Positions 1-37,700 of a stretch of DNA of 64,000 nucleotides are shown piece by piece; positions within the stretch are counted from its first letter, which is position 1, and every line of letters begins with the position of its first letter. Source of the DNA: Streptomyces radicis (GTDB lineage Bacteria; Actinomycetota; Actinomycetes; Streptomycetales; Streptomycetaceae); contig NZ_RBDY01000031.1 in assembly GCF_003626575.1 (NCBI RefSeq), positions 1 to 64,000 of the forward strand, in the 5' to 3' direction. A program made the position numbers and the translations under genes. The notes beneath the pieces were generated by a model. That model had not been told where the DNA came from and searched no databases. It saw only the letters and a list, made by a program, of their open reading frames with translations.

Positions 1-625
1 TCCCCGGCGTCGACATCACCGTCACCCCACCCGCAAGCGCCAACGAGCACTCACCCTGCCGCAACGCCTGCACCGCCAGATGCAACGCCACCAACGACGA
101 CGAACACGCCGTATCCACCGTCACCGCGGGCCCCTCAAGCCCGAACACATACGACAACCGACCCGACACCACACTCGCGGCGTTGCCCGTGGCGAGGTGG
201 CCCTCGGCGGTGTCGGCGGCGTTCACCAGGAGCGCGCCGTAGTCGGCGCCGTTGGTGCCGACGAAGACACCGGTGGCGCTGCCGCGCAGCGCGGACGGCG
301 CGATACCGGCGCGCTCGAACGCCTCCCACGAGGTCTCCAGCAGAAGCCGCTGCTGCGGATCCATCGCCAGGGCCTCACGCGGCGAGATCCCGAACAGGCC
401 GGGGTCGAAGTCCCCCGCGCCATCAAGGAACCCACCCTCCGTCGCATGACTGGTGCCTGAGCCGTCACCCGTGAACAGGGCGTCGAGGTCCCAGCCACGA
501 TCGGCCGGGAAGGCCCCCACCGCGTCACCGCCCGACGCCACCAGATCCCACAGATCCTCCGGCGAACGCACCCCACCCGGATAACGGCACGCCATGCCCA
601 CGATCACAATCGGATCGTCGGTGGT
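1..625 (-). other. PKS module 10, N-terminal part of KS only
   Basis: The second KS of this gene starts with an IVIVGMACRYPGG-type motif near 625-580 and includes the DTACSSS active site near 100-120. The rest of the KS and all following domains lie beyond the left edge, so AT specificity and reductive domains are unknown. Confidence 0.93.
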
Positions 626-3600
626 CAACGCCGTGGTGGGCGCGGTGTGTTCGGGTGTCTGGTCGGTTCCGGCGAGCGTGGTCGTGAGGTGTTCGACGAG
701 GATGTCGGCGTTGGGGTAGTCGAAAACAAGGGTCGCGGGCAGGCGGAGCCCGGTCTCCTCGGTCAGCCGGTTCCGCAGCTCGACGGCCGTGAGCGAGTCG
801 AAGCCGAGGTCGCGGAACGCGCGGCCCGCCTCGACCGCCTCGGGTCCGGCGAAGCCGAGCACCGCCGCGGCCTCGGTGCGGACCAGGGTGTCGAGGCGGT
901 GGATCAGCTCGGTGCGGGGCAGGTTCCAGCGGTCGGCGTCGATGGCGGTCCCGGGACCGGCGGGACCCGTGGCCAGGGCGTCGGCCGCCTCGGGGAGGTC
1001 GCCGATCAGCGGGCGTGGCCTGGCGGCGGCGAAGGCGGGGGCGAAGACGGACCAGTCGACGTCGGCGATCGTGAGGCAGGCGCGTTCCTCGGCGACGGCC
1101 CGCTTGAGGGCCTCGATGGCGAGGGCGGGCGGGAGGGCGCGCAGGCCCCTGCGCAGGAGCTCGGCCTCGGCGCCGGTCTCGGCGGCCATTCCGGCGTCGG
1201 CCCAGGGGCCCCAGGCGAGTGAGGTGGCGGCGAGGCCGCGGGCGCGGCGTTGCTCGGCGAGGCCGTCGAGGTAGGCGTTGGCGGCGGCGTAGGCGGCGAG
1301 CTCGCCGCTGCCCCAGACGCCTGAGATGGAGGAGAAGAGGACGAACGCGTCCAACTCCCGTTCGCCGAGCAGCTCGTCGAGGTGGGCGGCGCCGGTGGCC
1401 TTGGCGGCCATGACGCGGGCGAGGAACGCCGGGTCGGTGGCGTCGAGGAACGCGGCGTCGCCGATGCCCGCGGTGTGGACGACGGCGGTGATGTCGGGGT
1501 GGGCGTCGAGGACGGCGGCGAGCGCGGCGCGGTCGGTGACGTCGCAGTCGATGGGGGTGATGCGCGGGTCGGGGTCCGCGGCGGTGCCGCGGCGGCTGAG
1601 GGCGATGACCCGTTCGGCGCCGGAGTCGAGGAGCCAGGAGGTGACGGCGGTGCCGAGGGCCCCGGCGCCGCCGGTGACGAGCACGGTGCCGCGTGGGGTC
1701 CAGCCCTCGCCGGGGCGGGTGCGGGGCGCGTGGGCGAGCCTGCGGGCGTGGATGCCGGAGGGGCGGATGGCGATCTGGTCCTCGGTTCCGCCGAGGACGG
1801 CGGCGAGGGCCGCGAGGGCGCGGTCGTCCGGGTCGGCGGGCAGGTCGATCAACCCGCCGTAGACATCGGGGAGTTCAAGGCCGATGACGCGTCCGTAGCC
1901 CCAGACGGCGGTCTGGTCGGGGGCGCGCAGCGGGTCGGAGCGGCCGATGGAGACGGCGCCCGAGGTGACCAGCCAGAGGGGGGCGCCGGGGTGGGCGCGG
2001 ACGAGGTCGAGGGTGGCGGTGAGGCCGCGGGTCAGCCCCGGGTGGTCGGGGTCGTCTTCGGTGTCGAGGGCGAGGAGGGAGAGGATGCCGCTCAGGTCGT
2101 CGGGGGTGGGGAGCGGGTCGAGGCCATCGGTGACGATGGTGTGGACGCCTCGGGCGGTGAGGGCGTCGACGAAGGGTTGACAGGGCCGGTCGGCGACGAC
2201 GATCCAGGTGCCCGAGGGGGCGCCCGTGGTGGTGATCGGCTTCCATTCAACGTGGTAGCGCCAGGAGTCGACGGTCGAGCGGGCGCGGGTGCGCTGGTGC
2301 CAGGTGGCGAGGGCGGGCAGCGCGGGGGTGAGGTCGTCGAGCTGCCCGTGGTCGAGGGTGTCGGCGAGCGGGGTGAGGTCGCCCCGGGTGACGGCCTGCC
2401 AGAACGCGGCGTCCTCGGTGTTGCCCGTGGCGGGGTCGGTGGGGGTGACGGTGCTGGGCGTTGGCCAGTAGCGGTCGCGTTGGAAGGGGTAGGTGGGCAG
2501 GTCGACGGTGCGGGCGCCCGTTCCGGAGAAGAGGGCCGACCAGTCGGGGTGGATGCCTCGGACCTGGAGGGTGGCGAGGGCGGCGTGGAGCGTTTCGGCC
2601 TCGGGGCGGTTCTTCCGCAGGGCGGGCGTGCCGTCGACCAGCGCGGACAGGACGCCGTCGGGGCCGATCTCGAGGAACGAGGTGGCGCCCCGGTCGCGCA
2701 GCGACGTGACGGCGTCGTGGAAGCGCACCGCGTCGCGGACATGGCGCACCCAGTACTCGGCGTCGACGGCCTCCGGCTGGCCCGCGACAGGGAGTTGGGC
2801 CGGGTGATAGGTCAACGTCCCGGCGACCGCGCGGAATTCTTCCAGCATCGGGTCCATCAGGTGCGAGTGGAACGCATGGCTCACCCGCAGCCGCTTGTAC
2901 TTCCACCGCTCGGCGACGGCGAGCACGGCCTGCTCATCGCCCGAAAGGACCACGGAGTCGGGGCCGTTGACCGCCGCCAGGTCCACCCCCTCGACCAGCA
3001 GCGGCAGCACCTCGGACTCGGGCGCCTGCACCGCCACCATCGCACCGCCCTCGGGCAGCGCGCCCATCAGACGACCACGCGCCGCCACCAACGTGCACGC
3101 GTCATCCAACGACAGCACCCCGGCAACGTGCGCCGCGGCGATCTCGCCGATCGAGTGACCGGCAAGGAAGTCCGGCGTGATGCCCCAGGACTCGACGAGC
3201 CGGAACAGCGCGACCTCGACCGCGAACAGCGCGGCCTGGGCGTACTCGGTGCGGTTCAGGGCCTCGGCGTCCTCGCCGAACACCACGTCGCGCACCGGCA
3301 GTTCGAAGCGCTCGCACACCGCGTCGAACGCCTCCGCGTACACCGGGAACGCCTCGTACAACTCCCGGCCCATGCCGAGCCGTTGACTGCCCTGCCCGGT
3401 GAAGAGGAAGGCGAGCTTGCCCGTTGTGGGGGCGCCGGTGATGACGCGGGTGGTGGAGCGGCCGTCGGCGAGGGCGCGCAGGCCGTCCTCGGCGCTCTCG
3501 GTGTCGTCGGCGAGGACGACGGCGCGGTGGTCGAGTGCGGCGCGGGTGGTGGCCAACGAGTAGGCGACATCCGCCAGTTGGGCGGCGGGGTCGAGGCGGT

Positions 3601-5086
3601 CGAGCAGGTGGGCGGCCTGGGCGCGCAGGGCGTCGGCGGTGCGGGCGGAGAGGGTGAGGGGAAGGGTGCGGGGGGCGCCGCCGGTGGTGGGGGCGGGGGC
3701 GTTCTGCTCGGCGGGTGCGGCCTCGATGATGGTGTGGGCGTTGGTGCCGCTCATGCCGAAGGAGGAGATGGCGGCGCGGCGCGGGGCGCCGGTCTCGGGC
3801 CAGGGCCTGGGGTCGGTCAGGAGGTTGACGTTGCCGTCGGTCCAGTCGACGTGGGGGGTGGGGGCGTCGACGTGGAGGGTGCGGGGCAGGGTGCCGTGGC
3901 GCATGGCCATGACCATCTTGATGATGCCCGCGACGCCGGACGCGGACTGGGTGTGGCCCATGTTGGACTTGATCGAGCCGAGCCAGAGGGGGCGGGTGCG
4001 GGTGCGGCCGTAGGCGGCGAGGAGGGCCTGCGCCTCGATGGGGTCGCCGAGGCGCGTTCCCGTGCCATGGGCCTCGATGGCGTCGATGTCGGAGGGTGCG
4101 AGCCCGGCGTTGGCCAACGCGGCGCGGATGACGCGCTGTTGGGCCGGGCCATTGGGGGCGGTCAGGCCGCTGCTGGCGCCGTCCTGGTTGACGGCGGAGC
4201 CGCGGACGACGGCGAGGACGCGGTGGCCGTTGGCCTGGGCGTCGGAGAGGCGTTCGAGCACGAGGACGCCGACACCCTCGCCCCAGCCCGTGCCGTCGGC
4301 CGCCGCGGCGAAGGGCTTGCAGCGGCCGTCGGGGGCCAGGCCGCGCTGGCGGGAGAACTCGAGGAACGCGCCGGGGCTGGCCATGACGGTGGCGCCACCG
4401 GCCAGCGCCATCGCGCACTCGCCGTTGCGGAGTGCCTGGGTGGCGAGGTGGAGGGCGACGAGGGAGGAGGAGCAGGCGGTGTCGACGGTGGCCGCGGGGC
4501 CTTCGAGGCCGAAGGTGTAGGAGATGCGGCCCGAGATGACGCTGGCGGCGTTGCCGGTGGCGAGGTGTCCGTCGAGTTCGTCGGCGGAGGCGATGACCAG
4601 GGCGGGGTAGTCCTGGTTGTTGGTGCCGACGAAGACGCCGGTCTGGGTGCCGCGCAGGGTGGTGGGGTCGATGCCCGCGCGTTCGAACGCCTCCCACGAG
4701 GTCTCGAGCAGGAGCCGCTGCTGCGGGTCCATGGCCAGGGCCTCGCGTGGGGAGATGCCGAAGAATCCGGCGTCGAAGTCGGCGACGGAGCGGAGGAATC
4801 CGCCCTCGCGGGTGTAGGTGGTGCCGGATCTGCCGGGCTCGGGGGCGTAGAGGGTGTCGAGGTCCCAGCCGCGGTCGGTGGGGAAGTCGCCGATGGCGTC
4901 GCGGCCTTCGGCGACGAGGTTCCACAGGTCCTCGGGTGTGGCGACGCCGCCGGGGTAGCGGCAGGCCATGCCGACGACGGCGATGGGCTCGGGGTCCGCG
5001 TTCTCCAGCTCGCTGACGCGCTGGCGCGCCTGGCGCAGCTCGACGGTCATCCACTTGAGGTGGTCGAGCAGCTTCTCCTCGTTCAT
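1..5086 (-). CDS. Type I modular PKS, extender modules 9 and 10 (3' end beyond window)
   Basis: Multimodular polyketide synthase, 1695 residues visible, cut by the left edge. The ATG at 5086 follows a GAGG ribosome site by 5 nt. The first about 30 residues (MNEEKLLDHLKWMTVELRQA...) form a coiled-coil docking helix of the kind that opens a downstream PKS subunit. A full KS-AT-KR-ACP module follows: KS Cys near residue 205 (DTACSSS), AT with GQGSQ and HAFH, KR, ACP with GFDSL near residue 1429. A second KS then begins (DTACSSS Cys near 1661). I checked that KS, AT, ACP and second-KS motifs all lie in one frame. It starts 37 bp after the stop of the 8858-residue PKS, so it is probably the next subunit in the operon. 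The C-terminal domains, and whether this gene reaches a terminal module, lie outside the window. Confidence 0.96.
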   Translation of the reverse strand, partial: MNEEKLLDHLKWMTVELRQARQRVSELENADPEPIAVVGMACRYPGGVATPEDLWNLVAEGRDAIGDFPTDRGWDLDTLYAPEPGRSGTTYTREGGFLRSVADFDAGFFGISPREALAMDPQQRLLLETSWEAFERAGIDPTTLRGTQTGVFVGTNNQDYPALVIASADELDGHLATGNAASVISGRISYTFGLEGPAATVDTACSSSLVALHLATQALRNGECAMALAGGATVMASPGAFLEFSRQRGLAPDGRCKPFAAAADGTGWGEGVGVLVLERLSDAQANGHRVLAVVRGSAVNQDGASSGLTAPNGPAQQRVIRAALANAGLAPSDIDAIEAHGTGTRLGDPIEAQALLAAYGRTRTRPLWLGSIKSNMGHTQSASGVAGIIKMVMAMRHGTLPRTLHVDAPTPHVDWTDGNVNLLTDPRPWPETGAPRRAAISSFGMSGTNAHTIIEAAPAEQNAPAPTTGGAPRTLPLTLSARTADALRAQAAHLLDRLDPAAQLADVAYSLATTRAALDHRAVVLADDTESAEDGLRALADGRSTTRVITGAPTTGKLAFLFTGQGSQRLGMGRELYEAFPVYAEAFDAVCERFELPVRDVVFGEDAEALNRTEYAQAALFAVEVALFRLVESWGITPDFLAGHSIGEIAAAHVAGVLSLDDACTLVAARGRLMGALPEGGAMVAVQAPESEVLPLLVEGVDLAAVNGPDSVVLSGDEQAVLAVAERWKYKRLRVSHAFHSHLMDPMLEEFRAVAGTLTYHPAQLPVAGQPEAVDAEYWVRHVRDAVRFHDAVTSLRDRGATSFLEIGPDGVLSALVDGTPALRKNRPEAETLHAALATLQVRGIHPDWSALFSGTGARTVDLPTYPFQRDRYWPTPSTVTPTDPATGNTEDAAFWQAVTRGDLTPLADTLDHGQLDDLTPALPALATWHQRTRARSTVDSWRYHVEWKPITTTGAPSGTWIVVADRPCQPFVDALTARGVHTIVTDGLDPLPTPDDLSGILSLLALDTEDDPDHPGLTRGLTATLDLVRAHPGAPLWLVTSGAVSIGRSDPLRAPDQTAVWGYGRVIGLELPDVYGGLIDLPADPDDRALAALAAVLGGTEDQIAIRPSGIHARRLAHAPRTRPGEGWTPRGTVLVTGGAGALGTAVTSWLLDSGAERVIALSRRGTAADPDPRITPIDCDVTDRAALAAVLDAHPDITAVVHTAGIGDAAFLDATDPAFLARVMAAKATGAAHLDELLGERELDAFVLFSSISGVWGSGELAAYAAANAYLDGLAEQRRARGLAATSLAWGPWADAGMAAETGAEAELLRRGLRALPPALAIEALKRAVAEERACLTIADVDWSVFAPAFAAARPRPLIGDLPEAADALATGPAGPGTAIDADRWNLPRTELIHRLDTLVRTEAAAVLGFAGPEAVEAGRAFRDLGFDSLTAVELRNRLTEETGLRLPATLVFDYPNADILVEHLTTTLAGTDQTPEHTAPTTALTTDDPIVIVGMACRYPGGVRSPEDLWDLVASGGDAVGAFPADRGWDLDALFTGDGSGTSHATEGGFLDGAGDFDPGLFGISPREALAMDPQQRLLLETSWEAFERAGIAPSALRGSATGVFVGTNGADYGALLVNAADTAEGHLATGNAASVVSGRLSYVFGLEGPAVTVDTACSSSLVALHLAVQALRQGECSLALAGGVTVMSTPG
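640..5000 (-). other. PKS module 9: KS-AT(malonyl)-KR(A-type)-ACP
   Basis: KS about 5000-3720, AT about 3420-2500, KR Rossmann motif near 1650-1690, ACP Ser near 795-830. The AT has the GHSIG and HAFH signatures of malonyl-CoA selection. The KR has no LDD motif and has Trp eight residues before the catalytic Tyr (GVWGSGE..AY), the A-type pattern predicting an L-configured hydroxyl. The interval between the AT and the KR is too short for a DH or ER. Confidence 0.88.
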
Positions 5087-5123
5087 GACCGCCTCGCCGT
5101 TTCCGCTCGTGCCTTGGTCAGCG

Positions 5124-31700
<26,577 letters not shown>

Positions 31701-31726
31701 TTATGATCCCCACACTTCGCGCGTCG

Positions 31727-34700
31727 TCACGATTCAGTTCCGTCCATGGCCAGATGGATGAGGTCCGCGACGTCCATCGCGTCGATGTCCACGGTGTTGT
31801 CCTCGCCGGGGGCGCCGTCCGGCGTCGTCGACTCCTCGGCGCTCACGGTGAGCGCGAGCAGCTGGGTGAGCAGCCCGGTGTCGCGGAGGCGGGCGACGGG
31901 GACGGTGGCGAGCAGGTCGCGCACGCGTGCGTCGTCGGCCGTGTCGGCGTGGGCCGTCCCGGCGTCGGGCGGTGAGAGTCGTCGGGCGAGCTCGGTGGCG
32001 ACGGCCGAAGGGGTGGGCGCGTCGAACACCAGCGTCGCCGGGAGCCGCAGCCCGGTCGCGGCGCTGAGGCGGTTGCGCAGCTCGACGGCGGTGAGGGAGT
32101 CGAGGCCGAGCTCGGTGAAGGCCCGGTTCTCCTCGACGGCCCTGGGTCCGGCGTAGCCGAGGACGGCGGCCACATGGGAGCGGACCAGCTCGGCCAGCGT
32201 CTCGACGCTGGCGCCCGCCAGGGAGGCGGGCCCGGTGTCCTTGGGCGCCCGCTCGCGCCGGGGGGCGCGCACCAGGTCTGTGAGCAACGGCGGGAGGTTG
32301 CCCGCCTCGGCGAGGTCGCGGAGGGCGGCGTGGTTGAGCCGGACCGGGGCGAGCACGGCCTCGTCGCTCGCGAGGGCCGCGTCGAACAGGGCGAGCCCTT
32401 CGGCCATCGGCAGCGCCGCGATGCCGGACTGGCTGTGGCGTTCGATGTCGGTGGCGTCCAGCCTGCTGCCCATGCCGCCCTCGTCGGCCCACAGGCCCCA
32501 GGCGAGCGCGGTGCCGGGGAGGCCTCGCGCGCGGCGGCGGCGGGCGAGCGCCTCGAGGGTGGCGTTGGCGGCGGAGTAGGCGCCCTGCCCGATGCCGCTG
32601 AGCCTGCCGCCGATCGAGGAGAACATGACGAACGCCGACAGGTCGCGGCCCTCGGTGAGCTCGTGGAGGTGCAGCGCGGCGTCGGTCTTGGGCGCGAGGA
32701 CGCGGCCGACGCGCTCGGGGGTGATGCTCTGGATCGTGCCGTCGTCGAGGACGGCGGCGGTGTGGATGACGGCGGTCAGGTCGTCGATGCCGTCGAGCAG
32801 CGCCAGGACCTGGTCGCGTTCCGACACGTCGCACGCCGGGACGGCGACCCGCGCGCCCCGGGCGCGCAGCTCATCGGCGAGCGCCGCGAGGGGGGCGTGG
32901 CTCGCGCCGCGCCTGCTCGCGAGGACGAGGCCGCGCACGTCGTGGGTCTCGACCAGGTGGCGGGCGAGTGCCATGCCGAGGCCGCCGCTGGCGCCGGTCA
33001 CCAGGACGGTGCCGGTCAGGCGGCGCGCCTCGGCGGGCGCGGTAGGCGCGGTAGGCGCGGAGGGCGCGGCGGCGCGGGCCAGGCGCGGCGCGACGAGGGT
33101 GCCCGCGCGGGCGGCGATCTCGGGCTCGCCCGCGCGCACGGCGGCGGTGAGGGTGGGTCCTGTGAGGGCGTCGGGGGCGTCGCCGATGTCCAACAGGGTG
33201 ATGGCGTCGGGGTGTTCGCGCTGTGCGGAGCGCAGCAGGCCCCACACGGCGGCCTGCGCGGGGTCGTCCTCGACGCCCGCGCCGACCACGACGAGCCGGG
33301 AGGCGGCGAACCTGGCGTCGGCGAGCCAGCCCTGCACGGTGGTGAGCGCGGCGTGAACGGCGGACCGCACGGCGCCCGGGGTGTCGCCGGGCGCGGCGGC
33401 GCCGGGCACGGGCAGGAAGACCGCGTCGGGCACGTCGTCGATGGCGGCGAGGTCGGGGTAGGAGGTCAACGGGACGCCGCTCGACCCCAGCAGCGCGCCG
33501 ACCTTCCGCTCGTCGGGCCCGAGCAGGCCCCAGCGGCGGTGGGCGGCGCCGGTCGCCGTGTTCGCGGGCGGGGTGAGGGGCGTCCACCGCACCTGGTGCA
33601 GCGACTCCAGGGCGCCGAGCCCGGTGACGGCGGACACCGTGCGCCGCACCATCGAGGCGACGGTGGCGACGGGCGCGCCGGTGGCGTCGGCCACCAGGAA
33701 CGCCAGGCCTTCGTCGCCCGCCGGGGAGATCCGCACCCGCAGGGCGCCGGTCCCCGGGGTGTGCAGGCGGGCGCCCGACCAGATGAACGGCATGCGCAGC
33801 GGGCCCGCGTCGGGGGCGTCGCCGAGGGAGAGCAGGTGGAGCGAGGTGCCGAGCTCGGCGGGGTGGAGCGCGTAACGGTCGGCGTCCTTGGCCGCGTCGA
33901 TCTCGGCGTAGAGGTGGTCGCCGTCGCGCCAGGCCGCGGCGAGCCCGTGGAACGCCGGGCCGTAGTCGATCCCCTGATCGGCCATGCGGTCGAACAGGGC
34001 GTCGATGTCGACCGGTTCGGCGCCCGGCGGGGGCCAGGCCGTCAGCCCGGCGGCGGGCGCGGGGTCGGCGGCGGGGGCGAGCGTTCCGCCGCACCTGCGG
34101 GTCCACTCGGCGGCATCCTCGGCGCGGGAGTAGAGAGCGACGGTGCGCCGCCCGGCGTCGTCGGGGGCGCCGACGGTGACCTGGAGCTGGAGGCCGCCCT
34201 CGGCGGGCAGGGCGATCGGGCTCTCCAGTGTCAACTCCTCGACCAGGTCGCAGCCGACCCGCGCGCCCGCGTGGAGGGCGAGGTCGAGGAGGGCCGTGGC
34301 GGGCAGAAGCGGAACGCCGCCGACCACGTGGTCGAGCAGCCACGGCTGAGCGTCGGGCGACAGGCGGCCGGTGAGCACGAGCCCGCCGCCGTCGGCGAGG
34401 GTGACGGCGGCGCCGAGCAGCGGATGCCCGGTCGCGTCGAGGCCCGCCGCGCCGAGGTCGCCCGCCTGGGCGGGCTGGGTCTCGGGCCAGTAGCGCTGAC
34501 GCTGGAACGGGTAGGTGGGCAGGTCGACCTGGCGACCGTGCGGGATGTGCCAGTCGACCGGAATGCCGTGGACAAACGCCTCACCGAGCGAGAGCAGAAG
34601 CCTTTCCATCCCGCCGTCGCTGCGGCGCAGCGTGCCCAGGACGATCGCGTCGGCGTCCTCGGCCGTCTCACGCAGCGCGATGCCGAGCACCGGATGCGCG

Positions 34701-37700
34701 GACGTCTCGATGAACACGCCGAAGCCATCGGCCAGTAGCGCGCGGGTGGCCTGCTCGAACCGCACCGTGTTGCGCAGATTCTCGTACCAGTACGCCGCGT
34801 CCAGACCCGCAGCCTCGAACTCCCCACCCGTCAGAGCCGAATAGAACGGAATGTCTCCCGAACGCGGGGCGATCGGAGCCAGGACCTCAAGGATCTCGTC
34901 ACGCAGCGACTCCACATGCGCGGAGTGCGACGAGTAGTCGACATTGATGCGGCGGGAACGCTCAACCGTCGCGAGGACCGTCTCAAGACCCTCAGGATCA
35001 CCCGACACCACAACGGAGTTGGGACCGTTCACCGCAGCGATGGAGACACCCTCAGGCAGGACCACCTCGTCCACCGGCAGCGGAACGGAGATCATCCCGC
35101 CCCTCCCCGCCAACGCCACGATCGACCTCGACCGCAGAGCCACCACGCGCGCGCCATCCTCCAACGACAGCGCACCCGAGACGACGGCGGCGGCGATCTC
35201 ACCCTGCGAATGACCCACCACGGCGGCAGGCTCCACACCATGCGAACGCCACACCGCCGCAAGCGAGACCATCACCGCCCACAACACCGGCTGCACCACA
35301 TCAACCCGACCAAGCAACGCCTCATCGCCCAGCGCGGCCTCGAAGTCCCAGTCCACAAACGGACGCAACGCCTCACCACACGCCACCATCGACCCACGGA
35401 ACACCGGCGAGGCATCCCACAACCCCGACGCCATCCCCACCCACTGCGAACCCTGACCGGGGAACACAAACACCGTGCCGCCCAAGGGGCGGGCGACGCC
35501 CTCGACGACGCCCATGGCGGGCTCGCCACGGGTGACCGCGTCGAGGTCGCCGTTCAGGACGACGGCGCGGTGCTCAAGGAGCGGACGGGACAGCAGCGTT
35601 GCGGCGATGTCGTGCGCGTCCAGCCGTTCGGCCAGGGGTGCCAGCCGCCCGGCGGCCTCGCGCAGCGCGGCCTCGGAGCGGGCCGTCAGCACCCAGGGCA
35701 CCGGGCCTGGGGCATCGGCGACGACGGGCTCGGGTGCCGCCGGTGTCTCCTCGGGCTGCTCCAGGATGATGTGCGCGTTGGTGCCACTGATGCCGAAGGC
35801 CGAAACGCCCGCCCGACGCGGCCCGTTGGGCTCCCACGCCCGGGCCTCGGTCAGCAGCTCGACCGCGCCCGACGACCAGTCGACGTGGGACGACGGCGCG
35901 TCCACATGGAGGGTGCGGGGCATGATGCCGTGGCGCATCGCCATGACGGTCTTGATGACCCCGGCGACCCCGGCGGCGGCTTGGGTGTGGCCGATGTTGG
36001 ACTTCAACGACCCGAGCCACAGCGGCCGTTCGGCGTCCCGGTCCTGACCGTAGGTGGCGAGGAGCGCCTGGGCCTCGATCGGGTCGCCCAGGGTCGTTCC
36101 CGTGCCATGCGCCTCGACCACGTCCACATCGGACGGCGAGAGCCCCGCCGAGGCCAACGCCTGCCGGATGACCCGCTGTTGAGAGGGACCATTGGGCGCG
36201 GTCAGGCCGTTGGACGCGCCATCCTGGTTGACGGCCGAGCCACGCAGCACCGCGAGGACCGGGTGGCCGTTGCGGCGGGCGTCGGAGAGGCGTTCGACCA
36301 GCAGGACGCCGATGCCCTCGGCCCAGCCCGTTCCGTCGGCCGCCTCGGCGAACGGCTTGCACCGCCCGTCCGTCGCGAGGCCGCGCTGGCGCGAGAACTC
36401 CACGAACACGCCCGGCGTCGGCATGACCGTCGCGCCGCCGACCACGCTGAGGTCGCACTCGCCGCGCCGGAGCGCCTGGGCGGCCCAGTGGAACGCGACC
36501 AGCGCGGACGAGCAGCCGGTGTCCACCGTGACGGCCGGGCCCTCGAAGCTGTAGGTGTAGGAGAGGCGGCCCGACGCGATGCTCGTGGTGGTGCCGGTCA
36601 GCAGGTGCCCGCTGAAGTCCTCGGGCGCCTCGTGCAGCCGGGGCCCGTAGTCCTGCCACATGGTGCCGACGAACACGCCGGTGCGGCTGCCGCGCAGGGT
36701 CGCGGGGTCGATCCCGGCGCGCTCGAACGCCTCCCACGACGTCTCGAGGAGGAGCCGCTGCTGCGGGTCCATCGCCAGGGCCTCGCGGGGCGAGATCCCG
36801 AAGAACTCCGGGTCGAACGCGGCGACATCGTCGAGGAATCCGCCCTCGCGCACATACGTCTTGCCCGCCTGCCCCGGCTCGGGGTCGTACAGGGCCTCGA
36901 TGTCCCAGCCCCGGTCCTCGGGGAAGGGCGTGATGGCCTCGTCCTCGCCGACGACCAGGTTCCACAGGTCATCGGGCGAGCTGATGCCGCCGGGGAAGCG
37001 GCAGCCCATCGCCACGATCGCGATCGGCTCGTCGACGGCGACGGGGGCCACGACGACCTCGGCGTCGGCCTTCACGCCGAGGGCTTGGGCGCGCACGTGC
37101 TCCGCGAGGGCGGTGGGGGTCGGGTGGTCGAACACCGCGTTGGGCAGCAGCCGCACGCCGGTGGCGCCGGTGAGCCGCTTGACCAGCTCGACCGTCATGA
37201 GGGAGTCGAAGCCGAAGCTCTTGAACGCCTTGTCCGTCGCCACCCCGTCGATGCCCTGGTGGCCGAGGACGGCGGCGGCGTGGACGCGGACCAACTCGAG
37301 GACGAGCGCGCGCTGTTCGGGCTCGGGCAGCCCCGTGAGCCGGGCGGCGAGGCCGTCGGGGGCGTCGCCCTTCGCGGCGTCGCCGCCGGTCCCCGTCAGC
37401 GGGGACAGCAGCTTGCTGGGGCGAACCGCCGTGAAGGCGGGGGCGAAACGGTCCCAGTCGATGTCGGCGACCGTCACCGCGACCTCGTCGGCGGCGAGGG
37501 CCTGGTCGAGCGCGGCGATCGCGAGCGCGGGGTCCATCGGGGCGAGCCCGAGGCGTTCCCAGTGCACGGTGTCGCCGTACTGCGTGGCCATGCCCGCGCC
37601 GCGCCACGCGCCCCAGGCGAGCGAGGTGGCGGGCAGGCCCTGGGCTCGGCGGTGGGCGGCGAGCGCGTCGAGGACGGCGTTGGCCGCGCCGTAGGCGCCC

